NCBI RefSeq assembly: GCF_039555335.1 | Contig: NC_092639.1 | Coordinates: 35,631,293 to 35,695,292, forward strand | Length of the DNA stretch: 64,000 nucleotides | Direction of reading: 5' to 3' | Source: Amphiura filiformis | Lineage: Eukaryota > Echinodermata > Ophiuroidea > Amphilepidida > Amphiuridae | In this document: one piece after another, positions 1 through 12,577 of the stretch | How positions within the stretch are numbered: position 1 is the stretch's first letter | Layout of the letters: every line of letters begins with the position of its first letter | The notes under the pieces: model-generated | Databases searched by the model: none | What the model saw: the letters and a program-made list of their open reading frames with translations, nothing else | Told to the model about the DNA's origin: nothing | Translations under genes and position numbers: made by a program

Positions 1-835
1 AGTTTGAGAGACGTCCCATTACCTGACAGATTGAGAAACGTCCCATTACCTGACAGATTGAGAGACGTCCCATTACCTGACAGATTGAGAGACGTCCCAT
101 TACCTGACAGATTGAGAGACGTCCCATTACCTGACAGATTGAGAAACGTCCCATTACCTGACAGATTGAGAGACGTCCCATTACCTGACAGATTGAGAGA
201 CGTCCCATTACCTGACAGATTGAGAGACGTCCCATTACCTGACAGATTGAGAGACGTCCCATTACCTGACAGATTGAGAGACGTCCCATTACCTGACAGA
301 TTGAGAGACGTCCCATTACCTGACAGATTGAGAGACGTCCCATTACCTGACAGATTGAGAGACGTCCCATTACCTGACAGATTGAGAGACGTCCCATTAC
401 CTGACAGATTGAGAGACGTCCCATTACCTGACAGATTGAGAGACGTCCCATTACCTGACAGATTGAGAAATGTCCCATTACCTGACAGATTGAGAGACGT
501 CCCATTACCTGACAGATTGAGAGACGTCCCATTACCTGACAGATTGAGAGACGTCCCATTACCTGACAGATTGAGAAACGTCCCATTACCTGACAGATTG
601 AGAGACGTCCCATTACCTGACAGATTGAGAGACGTCCCATTACCTGACAGATTGAGAGACGTCCCATTACCAGATTGAGAGACGTCCCATTACCTGACAG
701 ATTGAGAGACGTCTCATTACCTGACAGATTGAGAGACGTCCCATTACCTGACAGATTGAGAGACGTCCCATTACCTGACAGATTGAGAGACGTCCCATTA
801 CCTGACAGATTGAGAAACGTCCCATTACCTGACAA
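1..835. repeat. 27-bp minisatellite, about 31 units
   Basis: Tandem array of a 27-bp unit containing the core GACGTCCCATTACC, nearly identical from unit to unit. Because 27 is divisible by 3, one forward frame stays open for 224 codons with a nine-residue repeat (LRDVPLPDR); it ends where one unit near 670 has lost 4 bp. A G-to-A variant (AGAAAC instead of AGAGAC) marks units 2, 6, 18, 22 and 31. The array runs off the left edge of the window, so its true length is unknown. The end is followed by a short (AACT)n stretch. I read it as non-coding satellite DNA. Confidence 0.95.
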
Positions 836-1465
836 ACTAACTAACTAACTAAGGCGACATGAAAGAAATATCTATGAAGCGTAACGAAGCCGCAGCAAAC
901 TACATAATATTTAATTCATTTGTAATGCATACAGTGAGGAAACTGCATCTGGACCCTTCCCTACCCAACCCCTACTCAAAAACACATGAATCATTCACTC
1001 AGCGTTACACTTCAGGACCGTACCATCGAAATTAGTGAAAATGTATAAAGTCATATCAAGGTACGGCAAAAGGTGCTAATAGCTGGCTTAAGTGAGATTA
1101 CCGTTTATTAGAAGGTCTTATCCTGAAATTGAAACCAAAATAGACCCCTACATGCAACGGAATATTGATTCAACCCCAGCTATAAGCTTAATATTATGAC
1201 TGTCCCCTTTTTACAGTGTATCTAGAATGGTAGTGGAGTTGGCAGGACGGGTAACCACACTGTCTGAGGTGCGAACATTTGACCTTCTCCATAGAAATCT
1301 GTATAAACCATCAGGGAGGGCTGGGGTGGGACTCTAGCCCGGACTGGGCTCAAGCTCCATGCACTGTCTAGTTGGTTACGTACCTGCATTTTTACATACA
1401 ACCTCCTCACACTGCACTCTCAGGCTGAAATAAACACATCAAAAAATTAACTGCCCCCTTAAGGT
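836..1465. other. Unique-looking gene-free DNA
   Basis: AT-rich DNA with no convincing exon, RNA gene or repeat. The 62-codon minus-strand frame inside it has no recognisable domain and no splice context. Confidence 0.5.
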
Positions 1466-1800
1466 TATTAATTATTTTAAACTGTTGTGATTTGGTAGTT
1501 CACAGCATCTTACGAATGGTAGTGAAAAAAAAAAAAAACTGCATTGCTCAATTCATAGCGTGTAGAAGAATTAAAATTCGGTTCTTGAGTTACGTTGTAA
1601 AGAGGGCTGAAACAACAACACTTTTGTAAAACGTACATAACTCATTAACAACAATAAATTAAGCAAGTTTGCAAAGTATATGATTTGTAGATTGAACTTT
1701 TGCAAAACATCAAGGTGTTATTTTTCAATAATATATTGATCTAGATAATGAAAATCGATTTTTAGGTTGCTTCGACCAACAATACCTCGTCTACCCTTAA
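1466..1800. repeat. Dispersed repeat family R1, copy 1
   Basis: This ~335-bp stretch recurs at 34724-35077 with long near-identical runs, for example around GCATCTTACGAATGGTAGTG and near AAAATCGATTTTTAGGTTGC. Both copies end at CGTCTACCCTTAA. They differ by small indels, including a poly-A run near 1530 that is absent from the other copy. No coding capacity is visible. It is probably a non-autonomous transposon or its remnant; class undetermined. Confidence 0.8.
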
Positions 1801-4685
1801 AAATTGCCATTATTAAAACCGGGTTATCTTATGCCAAATTTGTAAAAAGCATTGGAAGCAGAATTTATTTCTACGCATTATGACTACTCATTTGTTGCAA
1901 TTGCCTATTGATGTCACAGCCTACGTATTTAAATTAAAGTAACCCAAGATTTGAAATTTGCAGCAAAAACTCGGTATTATAAAACTATGCTTGTTTTTAA
2001 CCCTTGTGGCAAGATCATGAAGCACAAAACACAAGCAAAAAAGGGAAAAAAACAAAGAAAGAATCCACGAACAAACAAAAATACACCACCCCAAACAAAC
2101 AACCCCTACAATCCCCTCTGCACCCATATCTTCTCTTCCTATGTCCATTTTCTCCTTAAAACAGTAAATACCTTCAACAAACAAATATTTACACGTTTGG
2201 TTATCCACAGTCATTTCAGTCAGGCCCAATTTATCACTTTAAATATTTTAATTCAGACACTGAGCCATGTCGTTAATGTCATTGTGGGTAGTTATTTGTG
2301 ACATTTTAAAGTAGAAGAAAGTGATCTCGGTGAGAAACAATTTACTCCTAATGACCCAGCTGTCAGATCTATACCCGCCTCTGTTTGTTGTTACAAACAA
2401 AATGAATATCAACACTTCTATTTGCTGCATACATGTATTCTCTAAAGGAGCGTATAAACGTTTTGTTTCTTCTCGACAATTTTTTTGCAGCAAGATCGGT
2501 CCGTGAAGAAGTGCTCCAAAATTAATAATGGTACTGAGCTGCTCTGTTTCATGTGTATTGAATATCATGTTATAAACATTATTTTGCATATGTTAATTTT
2601 ACCATGTGAAAAATAACAGCTTTTGATATTAATAGCAAATTAAATGTGTGTGACTGAATGCACTATAACACCTTAACCCAGAAACCCATATTCATGTAGT
2701 TGATTTAGAGGAAACTCTTATTTCTGATATATACCATACTTGACAAATCTCAGACACGTACGAAAACACGTGGGAATGCGAAAAACCTGATTCTGAACTA
2801 TGACTTTTGAAGCATTTTTCATTCGATTTTACAGCGAAACCTCGTCACAATATTTAAGTTTATTATGTAAGAGTTTGATTACAGACATATAATCTATCTC
2901 ATAAATAATCTGTGACATAATTTAGCTCACAAACAGTTACTGAGTAACGTTCACCATACACAATGCATTAACATATTGAATCCCCGACTATACACGAAGT
3001 GTTTTCATTGGTGGAAAGTTATCAATCACGTGGTTTAATAGCCTGTGTCTCACGCCCCCACATGTCAATAACTGTCAGCGCATAAAATATTACACACCGA
3101 TCTACGACAATAAATGTACAAGTACACACCATGAACACCGAAAAAAGTTTGTATTTGCAATATTTTACACAATTTAGATGTACGTGGAGAACCTCAAAAT
3201 TAAAAATCACTTTAATACTCAGTAAATATTTAGATAATTCAATTCACGAAATTGTTCGGTTATTGTTTGTCTGTATTTTTAGCTGAATGTTTTTGCACCT
3301 AAACATCATCGTATAGATTTAATAAGACAGTACAGTATATGTATTTAATTTGGTTTAGTTTGATAATTTCGGATAACGCACAAAAATACAGAACTTTTTT
3401 ACAAGATATAGCCTGATCATGATATTTTGGTGATTTCATTCAAGCCTACGTAACATTTTCAACGTTCTTGGTTGTTCTGTAGGCCTATATGTAAAACGTT
3501 CAAGAGAAGAAAAGGTTCTTGAAACTTTGCATAACCCTTTATAGGTCTACAATGGTTCTTTCTAGCCTATGGTAGCCTTTCCAGAAACCTTTTGGTTTCT
3601 TCGTATACATTACGGCTTCTATACAGGACAGCTTGAGAACCTTTTTAAGCTTTTAGGCTTATAACCACTTTTTCCAGGAGTGTAGTTGGATCGTATCGTA
3701 TTTTCTCATCGAGCACATTCATATCTTAATATTTTCAGATTATGAAATAACCTCAGGACCATGTTACACCACCACAAATGTTTCCAATACCTAGAATTTT
3801 CCACTCCTCCAGGTGTGTTACATTATAATGGTATCCCAGAACAAAAGGGGAGTGACCGAGTGAAACTTGGCACTCATTTCAAGCAGGTTTCTAGTTCACC
3901 TTTAGAATGTTAACTCACGGCTAAAAAACTTTGCTCGCTCCATGCACATTCTCCGGGGGGCAAGGTGAGAAACAAAAAAGTGTAAAATACCTGACGATTT
4001 AACGATTTAGATCGGTTTAACCTTTGAACCTAACAGGCTCTTCCCCTCTTGGCTGTTGTGGTAACGGTACATATATGTGTCTGGCTGTCTGGTGTCTTCC
4101 TTTTTCTATATCTGGGGTACGGGATAACCCGCTGTTATATAAATTACCCGGTGGTCAATTAAACTCTCTGCGGCATAATGAAAGTTTACCTGAACTTATA
4201 CAAAAATGTGTGTCTTCGATTTTGCCAAAATTGATTGTCTTCCATTTAAAAAAAAAGTATGAATTGGTAAGGTGACTTTAAACATGTGGAATGCTTTCAG
4301 ATTTCACCCAATCTGACTGTTCAACTGTTATTCAATGGGCGCGCCTATTACAGAAAATAGGTGCATATAGGTGGGTCATTTTCAAGGAAAAGATATAACT
4401 GGAATTGCAAGCTTGATTTTCCAATAACCATCGTTCACGTCGTAGTGAAGGGAAACACGGCTCTAATTCTCGAAATTAAAATGGCACTGTTTAAAGAGGA
4501 AAAGTTTACAAATTAATCAATAAATGTTTAAAATCACGTTTTATGGTCACTATCCATCTGGCCGCATAGTACATGCATGTAGGGCCAGAGAAGTCGTCTT
4601 ATTATTGTCGTCAGTTGCAAATAATATTCAAAGTAGTATATTCAAAGTACAGTTGATACGAAGTGGATCTTGACCTAAAGTTACT
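1801..4685. other. Gene-free AT-rich intergenic DNA
   Basis: About 2.9 kb with only short chance frames. I saw no protein motif, no splice-bounded exon and no tRNA-like promoter. Around 3480-3670 there is a cluster of imperfect repeats of the type GTTCTT/AAGAAC, which may be an eroded transposon. Confidence 0.5.
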
Positions 4686-5440
4686 GTCACACTACACCGA
4701 ATAGGTCTTCCGTACAAGAAACGGATGGTATTTTAGTAAATCCGTTGTTGTTCGTCAATGATCGTTTTATGTTCTTTTTATGTCCTGCTATCATCCGCCA
4801 AATGCGTTTCGTGTTAGGTGATGTTCGTTAAGTCCGTCGGCAAGTTTTGTGCATGCACAAAACTTGAAACGGAGTGTACCGAATACACATGTTCGGTATT
4901 TATCCGATGTGTGTTCGTATGGTGCTGCATATTGCCGGAGTTTGTTCGCTCTCCTTTCGTTCATGTACGTTCTTTGTTCGTTGCACTCGGCCCGTGTTCG
5001 TTGCAAATACGTTCCTGTGAGGCCTTCACCACCGGATAGCATATGTTTGCATTCGGTGATGTACGTTGACCCAGACCGTGTTAGTGTCACACTACACCGG
5101 ATCGGTCTTCCGTATAAGAAACGGATGGTATTTTAGCAAATCCGTTAGTGTTCGTAAATGTTCGTTTTATGTTCTTCATATGTCCTGCTATTATCCGCAA
5201 AAGTGCGTTTCGTGTTAGGTGATGTTTGTTTAGTCCGTCGACAAGACGTTTCAAGTTTTGTGCATGCACAAAACTTGAAACGGAGTGTGCCGAATACACA
5301 TGTTCGGAAGTTGTCCGATGTGTGTTCGTACTGTTCTGTATACCCTGGGTTTGTTCGTTATTCTTTCGTTTATATAGATTGCAAGGTTTCGCAGGCGCTT
5401 GTGCCGGATGTAGGCCTATGGCGAACATGTGCATCGATCA
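4686..5440. repeat. Tandem duplication of a ~400-bp unit
   Basis: Two adjacent copies starting at about 4686 and 5088. Shared strings include GAAACGGATGGTATTTTAG and TTTTGTGCATGCACAAAACT, the latter a perfect palindrome around GCATGC. Several overlapping open frames here are by-products of the repeat. The second copy decays into a G-run near 5445. Confidence 0.8.
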
Positions 5441-6739
5441 TGGAGGGGGGGGGGGGGCTTTCTGAAGGGTGTGTGACGCAATATCATATTTTATTTTATT
5501 ATTTTATTTTTATATTTCCCCCAGTACTTTAGTGACTGACAAGTAGAAAAAAGGGGAAAGGAGAGAAAAAAAAAGAAAGTGAGAAAATTGAAGAGAGAAG
5601 AGAAGAGAAGAGAAAAAGTTAAATTGCACGTAATTTAGTAGGCCTATGCATGTAAGTAGTATTGAGGGAGGGGCACTTTCTGAAGGGTAGAGGACGCAAT
5701 ATCAAATTCCTACCAGTTTTCGTGATTAACAAGAAAGAAAAAAGAAGAGAAAACATGGAAAAGGTTAAATTGTACGTTATTGAGTAGGCCCAGGATAGTA
5801 GGCCTATATAGTAAGCCTAAGTAGGCCTATAGGCCTGTGATTATTATAGGCAGTGCTTAAATGTGGTTCCTTGGCCCAAAAGCCTGTGAAAATTACTGCT
5901 GGCCCGTCGATATGTAGGGCCCGTGACATTTTGTCACCAAAGTCAGTATTTAAGACGGACTTAGGTCTATTACTGACTTTAACATATCAATCCATGCATG
6001 CTTTACCTGAAATTAAGAGTCTGAAGTCTTATATCTGACACTTAGTCAGTGGATCAGTGTAACATTTTAAATTTTGAAAATTCAGTTCGGGCCTTCTTGC
6101 TTTTTTTGTTTAAGGCAATAATAGTGTAAAAATGATGCACCAAAAACAATTTTCAAAATTTTCCATTTTTAAAACTAAATTTTTACACAATAGGCCTAGG
6201 CCTAATAATGTAAATAGGCCCTACAGTCCCCATGCAAATGGCTTCAATTGGACCTTCATTTTGAAAAAGTCTTCCTTTTTGCTTCTGCTATGGACATCCA
6301 CGTGTTATTTTTGAAACAATTGTTTATATTATACAATAATCATGATAATGGTGAAAACTTTTCAATGGCCTCAATTAGGCTTTCGTTTCACCAATTTGCG
6401 GCTGTTTCAAACTAAAATAGTACCCAATAATAGTGCTAAATTGATCCAAAATGACAAATGGCTTCAATTGGGCCTTCATTGTCCAAAGGTTTCTCATTTT
6501 GATCATTTTCCCCCGGACGCTGGTTGCCCTGATATATCAGATTTGTAACCCTTTTGTACTTATTAGCCAATATTTGACCATTTTCGTCAAAGTTTTCCCC
6601 TTAAAAGTTGTCTTTCCCCACTTTGTTCACCCTCTGAAAAAGTGCTTGCTACGTCACTGCCTCTAAGGGGTCAAAAACCCTCTCAAACACCCTCTCCTCC
6701 CCCACTTTTTTGATAGGGCGGACGTCCCTGTTGGTGCCA

Positions 6740-7090
6740 CATGCCACGGATTCGCCGGTCATTTGTCGGACGTTGAACGATTGAATATAAAACGCCTGCA
6801 GGATTATTAGCGGCCACAACGCATAGAGAGACGAACGGGAACCGGACCCCAAATCCGGACATTTTTCGGACGTTGACCCCAAATCCGGTCATTTGTCGGA
6901 CGTTGAACGATCGAATATAAGACGCCTGCAGGATTATTAGCGGCCACAACGCATATAGAAACGAACGGGAATCGGACCCCCAAATCCGGTCATATGTCGG
7001 ACGTTGAACGATCGGATATAAGACGCCTGCAGGATTATTAGCGGCCACAACGCATAGAGAGACGAACGGGAATCGGACCCAAAATCCCAC
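6740..7090. repeat. Three tandem copies of a ~100-130-bp unit
   Basis: The string GCCTGCAGGATTATTAGCGG recurs at about 6794, 6924 and 7024, each preceded by a CGGACGTTGAACGAT-like stretch and followed by GACGAACGGGAA. The first spacing is longer because a CGGACGTTGACCCCAAATCC segment is duplicated. The overlapping minus-strand frames (up to 182 codons) show the same repeated peptides and are repeat artefacts. Confidence 0.85.
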
Positions 7091-7171
7091 CGAATCTTCT
7101 GCCGGACTGGTGATTTTTCCACCGAATAAAATATTTTTGTATTCGGTGATGTACGTTGATCCAGTCCGTCG

Positions 7172-7810
7172 TAGTGTGACAGACCTATAACCTTCATTCT
7201 TAATCAACTTCATAGTCATGTATAGGTGCACATTTCAAATTAATAATTCTTAAAACTCACTCACACACGCCATCTTTTATTTTGTATACATAGGTTTCTT
7301 GATCCACGTGTGTTGTGGTTTTCCCAGTGACTGCCCAAGCTTTGAGTGTATTGTTAAGGTACTGTATTAATACTTAAGGTTTGATAGAGATATAATCCTA
7401 TTATTGTCTTGATAATTTGTGTCACCTTTCCATCTTAAGCGAAATGTAATGCCCCATGTCATCATTAGTCATGGGTTTTGTACTCCTGAAGTTCCAATTA
7501 CTTTAATACTCCGACCGTGATCTCCTATAATTGCAACACAAATCACAATGAACGTAACGACACCCTGTATAATATTATCGTTATTTTACAGCACTTTCCC
7601 GTAAACATCACGGTTATTTACCGAAAATAGGCATGTTAGTACCATCAGACTGTATTTGTTTACTTGTGTGTGAAAAGTGATGCATCTTCCCATTTTTTAA
7701 TAGTAAATAGCCGTATGAGTGTCCGCCTGACAGATTGTGTTTGCTATATGTCGTATAATGTACAGTGTATAGTTACGGCAACAACTGTAATAGAATGTTG
7801 GCAGCCCAGT
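7172..7810. other. Gene-free DNA
   Basis: No exon, RNA gene or repeat recognised in this stretch. Confidence 0.45.
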
Positions 7811-8620
7811 TACCATGATGCAGTCATGTCTACAGTAGAATTCAACTCGACCTTTGCAGGACTTAAACCCCATTAAAAGCTATTAAACCAAGATAACACT
7901 CATTGAAAACAGCTCAACTGATTAAATCATATCTTCTCTGGTTAAATACACACAACATATGTGCCTGCTTTACACGTACAATGGAGCAATGAGCTGGGAT
8001 TATACTTTCAGTTGGGTGAACGATTATAAAGCGAGCGCTAGAGAACAATTGTGTGTGGTCTTTGTTCACGAAATGAGACAATACGTGCTTATTGTTAACC
8101 AGCGTTCTTGAAAATGAGAAACATGGTGGTTTGCAGACTTAACACGGTTTGGAAATAATTTCTTCATATTTTTGGTGTTATCTGTCGTTTACATATCCTT
8201 CCTAAAACACCAAAGTACGCATATTTCCAAACATCTAAATTAGCTAAAAATTTAGGACATGTTACAAAACTATATTGTCTAGAATTTTAGAAGAGTACTT
8301 TTAATATTGGCCGGTTATTTTTCACACAGCGACGTTAACTAGGCAATGTACTATTACCTATAACATTAACTAAAACACCAAAGTACGCATATTTCCAAAC
8401 ATCTAAATTAGCTAAAAATTTAGGACATGTTACAAAACTATATTTTCTAGAACTTTAGAAGAGTACTTTTAATATTGGCCGGTTATTTTTCACACAGCGA
8501 CGTTAACTAGGCATATCCCCATACTTTTAACGTAGGCTATTTGTAGAGGACACGCGTCAATGGGAAAGAGCACTGTGTATTGTGTATAGGAAAACGGACA
8601 GTAACTGCAGTATGCCAGGT
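7811..8620. repeat. Dispersed repeat family R2, copy 1, with internal tandem duplication
   Basis: The block beginning ACCATGATGCAGTCATGTCT recurs at 32112 onward, and its end (GTAACTGCAGTATGCCAG) recurs at about 33675. Inside this copy a ~142-bp segment starting AAACACCAAAGTACGCATAT is repeated at about 8200-8345 and 8372-8513. No coding potential is seen. Probably a non-autonomous transposon. Confidence 0.8.
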
Positions 8621-8825
8621 ATTTTACCGTAAAATATACTACCGTATTTTACACAGGATTATGGGCATTCTACCGTACTTTTACGGCTATTTATATAGCC
8701 TATTATTGGGCTATAATTATACGGTAAAACACTTGTAAAATCGTCGTTTTTACGGTAGAATGGTGGCAACTTATTTGCCAGGTATTCTACCGTAAAAATT
8801 ACGGTCAAATTTTTACAGTGTATGC
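8612..8825. repeat. Palindrome-rich ACCGTAAAA element
   Basis: The motif ACCGTAAAA and its complement occur at least seven times within about 200 bp. The left part (GCCAGGTATTTTACCGTAAA) is matched near 8777 by GCCAGGTATTCTACCGTAAA. The right edge TTTTTACAGTGTA resembles the end of a TA-targeted MITE. Non-coding. Confidence 0.6.
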
Positions 8826-11800
8826 ACCAAGCCTTATGCAAAACTGTGTAACCATTTACTATTTCAATGTATTTTACTTTTCTAGAATTTGCAACAAACT
8901 ACTCAGGTTTCAACTGCTCTGACCGGGTATGTGACTTCTTCAGGAAATATACTTTTTATATCGCTGCTTCCTTTATATAAATTATACTCTAGTTGTCAGG
9001 TAATGTAATTTTCTGCTCTGATTGGCCTCTGAAGATGTGATCTGATTGGATAATTGAGCTGTTCTTTGATTGGCTAATTGAACTGCGCCATGATTGTTGT
9101 TTCTGAACGGCTCTTTTCAGAGCCATCAAAACTTCTGGGTTGATCGTGTGATCTTTTTAAAGATTGTTGCTTACTTTACAAAGGAGTCTCATTTCAGGTT
9201 AGCTCCTGTTGAAAAATAAACATGACCTACACCAACTATCATGAGTGAGAAATGCCATGGGTCAATACATAACATATCATTTATGTTATTTTTGTTTACT
9301 TTTATCTGGTAAGAGCACACAAACCGATGTTTGTCATCCAACAAGTTGCAAATTGCAGCCGTGAATGTCCAACAGCGATTGTATCTGACATTTCTCTTTA
9401 ATGAAAAATGTGCAAAATATCGTTTTTCACTAAATTAGTATTTGGCCCACAAATCTGAAAACATATAAAAGTTCGTAGAAAAATAACATATGACATGTCA
9501 TTTCTCACACATGATATCGTAGTTGGTTTATGTCGTGTTTACTTTTGGCCCGGCTACAATTCACACGTTTACATAAAAGATTTAAAACATTGACATTTTG
9601 TAAATGATTGTCTTAATATAAGAAATCAACACCAATTGAATTTACCTCAATGGCAACTTTAAATCTATCAAATTCATCCTCAAAATAGCAGTTAGTCACG
9701 TTGATACCAAGAGTACTTTTGGACAATTCACACATCTACCACCTAGGAGGCTGCTACACCTTTATCCCTGTACTTTTACTCATTGTTGGACTATTTTCTG
9801 AGGCTACAGTTACATTTTTCTTTCTTTTCAAACTCAGGTTCACCAAGTGCCGCTGGATTTTGGCATAGGTATCAGATGCTCCCATAAGTTCACTCAGCCG
9901 TGCGGTTTTAAAACTTATGAAATGTATGAACCATAAATGCACTTTTATCATTGAAACGTTGAACTCTGAGATTTTAGTTTAGTGACAAGAAAAAGGAGAA
10001 TGAAATATGCATTAAATGACATGAGCAGAAAATACTTGGCAGTTGTAAAGTACAGACTGACAATACGAAAAGCAGCCGTGAAATTTACACAAAGAAAGAA
10101 ACGTTCAAAAGAATACAATGTAGAACAATGACCCAAGAATTTGATTATTCATATTTTAATGAATAACCTTTATTATTCTTAACAGTCGTTGATTCGCATC
10201 AGATCATATTAAAGCAAAGTTGAACTTTTCTGCATTTATTGAAATCAATTTATCACTTTGAACAAGTAAAAGATAAATCCTTGTGCTTACTGAATGGAAA
10301 ATAAGGTTATGCTTCTTGCTTGTAAAGTACACCATCGTGGACATGAACGCCACGAGGCGTGAAGCACAAACTACAGCATTGGAATTTCATACTTAAAATA
10401 AAGGGTACTATTAATATTGCTAAAATATATAAAAAATAATTAAAAAGGCAGAGAATTCTGAAACGGTTGTGCATGTAACACTTCAATTAAAAAGTGCCCA
10501 ATCCCCTCCAAAAAAAGCGAACAAGCAAGCAAACAAGCAAGCAAGCAATTCAAGCAACTATCAATCAAACATACATACAATACACTTCTGAAGTTAATGC
10601 TCACTATGTTTTTTTGGTTTTTTAAGTTCTCTTATTGGACCATATATTTCTTATTTAATGAGTGACAAAAGCATTATGGGCAGGTAGTAGGAACATTGTA
10701 GCCTATTTTAGTAGAGAAATTAAAAAAAACCATACGAAGAAATAGTGCATGAGCATCAAATTTTTAAGGGAACAAAAACCGTTTTTTTTTGGTTGAAACT
10801 GAGAAGATTCACATAATAATAGCATTGGGAAGATAACACGTGAACTAAATAAAATGATCTCAATCCTATATAATAGTTGACATCGTTGTGGAGGATGAGT
10901 TTTTGTACTCAACACAGATGTTTGAGATCCTAGTATTATGAAGTAATAGAACATGCACTTTTTAATGCAAAAAATACCTTCACACAAGAACTTTATTAAA
11001 CTGATAAATCAAAATAAATACTTGATAAATCAAAGGAAATACAGTGACAAATATAATCCGCGTGTCTTCAAGTTGTATGTTTGTGATTTCTTTAGACCTT
11101 GAACTTTTTTGGTTGTTGAGGACATTATTATTTCTTGATTGTATCGAGTTAATTTTATAGCTAATTTAGAATTAATCGCAGCATTGCCTTACAAAAAATA
11201 TCCTTTTATAATGTCCTATTTCACGGCATTGCCCATTGTTATCAATAGCCATTTACACTGATCTCTGCCATCTTTTCTCTTTTCATTAATCATAGCAGAT
11301 AATCAAGATTATGAAGACACGGATATGTTTTCCGAGTATTTTGCCAAATTGTTCATATCAAAAATATCTAATGACAATTTGAATGATTTATCCTTCACTT
11401 TTAGGCAATTTAAACACAATTTTTTACACCTTCGCTGGGATGGGATCACTGCATGGGCCTTTAACTTTCTTTAAGGCAGAACTATGGATTTGAACTCATA
11501 ATAGTATGGTTTAGGCTCCGGGATTAGATCAAGGCTCGATAATATAATGAAACTGATTGGTATCTAATTATCATTCTTTAAAGCCAGAAAATGTCAAATA
11601 TTTTCCAATGTCTGCTGCAATAAAATGGCGTATCAGACACCAAATTTTGAAAGCATTAGTTCACACACACATATATTTTCTTAATATTAAGATAAGTAAA
11701 AAAAGTACTTAATACCTCCCGCATATTAGGTCATAAGTATTAAATCAATGATATGATTAATATTTGTCAATGATGTCTGTTTCCACATACAATGTCAATA

Positions 11801-12211
11801 CTAAAACAGTTCGCATGAACTTTTCCATGTCATATATGTCATATAGGCAACCCTGTCATTGACTGTTTTATTGTTAATTGACGACTTGCTGATTGAATGC
11901 AGAATTGAAAGGAGAAAAGTCACTTGACTTCTGTGTAAAAGTACTCTTTCATGCACAATATCAGGGTGATATTTTTATAGCCGTATGAGAAATAATTTTT
12001 GATTAATACATTAGCCAGATTTCTTGTTTTTCCTGTAAATCTGTAAACATGGTAAATATGATGACATTGACTTTTCTGCTTTCATAATCATATTAAACGG
12101 CAAAGTGCATGTAGTGTTAATCCTGAAGTGTATCTCATACACTTTCAACTTCTGCACAAAACTTGACCAATTATAGGGCTTGTATTAAACATCACTTTAG
12201 CTCCGCCCGTA
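8826..12211. other. Gene-free AT-rich intergenic DNA
   Basis: About 3.4 kb without a supportable gene. Small items: a triple GATTGG repeat at 9017-9075 (see findings), an AAGCAAGCAAAC simple repeat at 10518-10550, and a poly-T/poly-A mix near 10610-10790. The short frames have no recognisable domain. Confidence 0.5.
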
Positions 12212-12577
12212 TTAAGGGGGTACTACACCCCTGGCCAATTTTGTGCCTATTTTTGCAATTTTCTCAAAAATTATAGTACATTTGTGACAAGTAAGATATG
12301 TATATTATAGGGGCAAGGAGCTGCAAGGACTGCAACTACTTCAGCAACTCAAAGCAAGTAGTTATTGATTTATTGATCAAATAGTGGTTTTCCCTCATTT
12401 TTGACTGTAACTCCACAACTGTTGTCTGCTGTGCTGAAATAAAATTTCCAGTGCAGTAGTTGTAGTCCTTGCCCCTATGATATACATATCTTACTTGTCC
12501 CCAATGCACTATAAATTTTGAGAAAAATGCAAAAATAGGCTTAAAATTGGGCAGGGGTGTATGTAGTACCCCCTTAA
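12212..12577. mobile_element. Foldback MITE, TTAA-flanked family, copy 1
   Basis: The element begins TTAAGGGGGTACTACACCCC and ends with the inverted form GTAGTACCCCCTTAA, and most of its length is an inverted repeat (for example GGGGCAAGGA on the left and TCCTTGCCCC on the right). TTAA at both ends suggests a 4-bp TTAA target-site duplication, as in piggyBac-type elements; that link is inference. Related copies lie at 36026-36361 and 39725-40092. Confidence 0.85.

Larger units (their letters stand above)
4686..7171. mobile_element. Composite DNA element bounded by inverted CTGTCACACTAC
   Basis: The left end near 4686 reads CTGTCACACTACACCG. The right end, 7160-7171, reads GTAGTGTGACAG, its reverse complement over 12 bp. 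Just inside the right end is the string ATTCGGTGATGTACGTTGA, which also occurs at 5052-5070, just before an internal copy of the left end (5088). The interior holds the tandem duplications listed separately. No transposase frame is visible. I infer a nested non-autonomous DNA transposon; target-site duplications were not convincing. Confidence 0.5.

Noticed and set aside
4-678. 224-codon open frame with a nine-residue repeat
   Set aside because: It is the 27-bp minisatellite read in one frame; near-perfect DNA identity including third positions, no start context, no other exon.
6683-7231. 182-codon minus-strand frame
   Set aside because: Peptides repeat because the DNA is a tandem repeat; no domain and it spans the end of a transposon.
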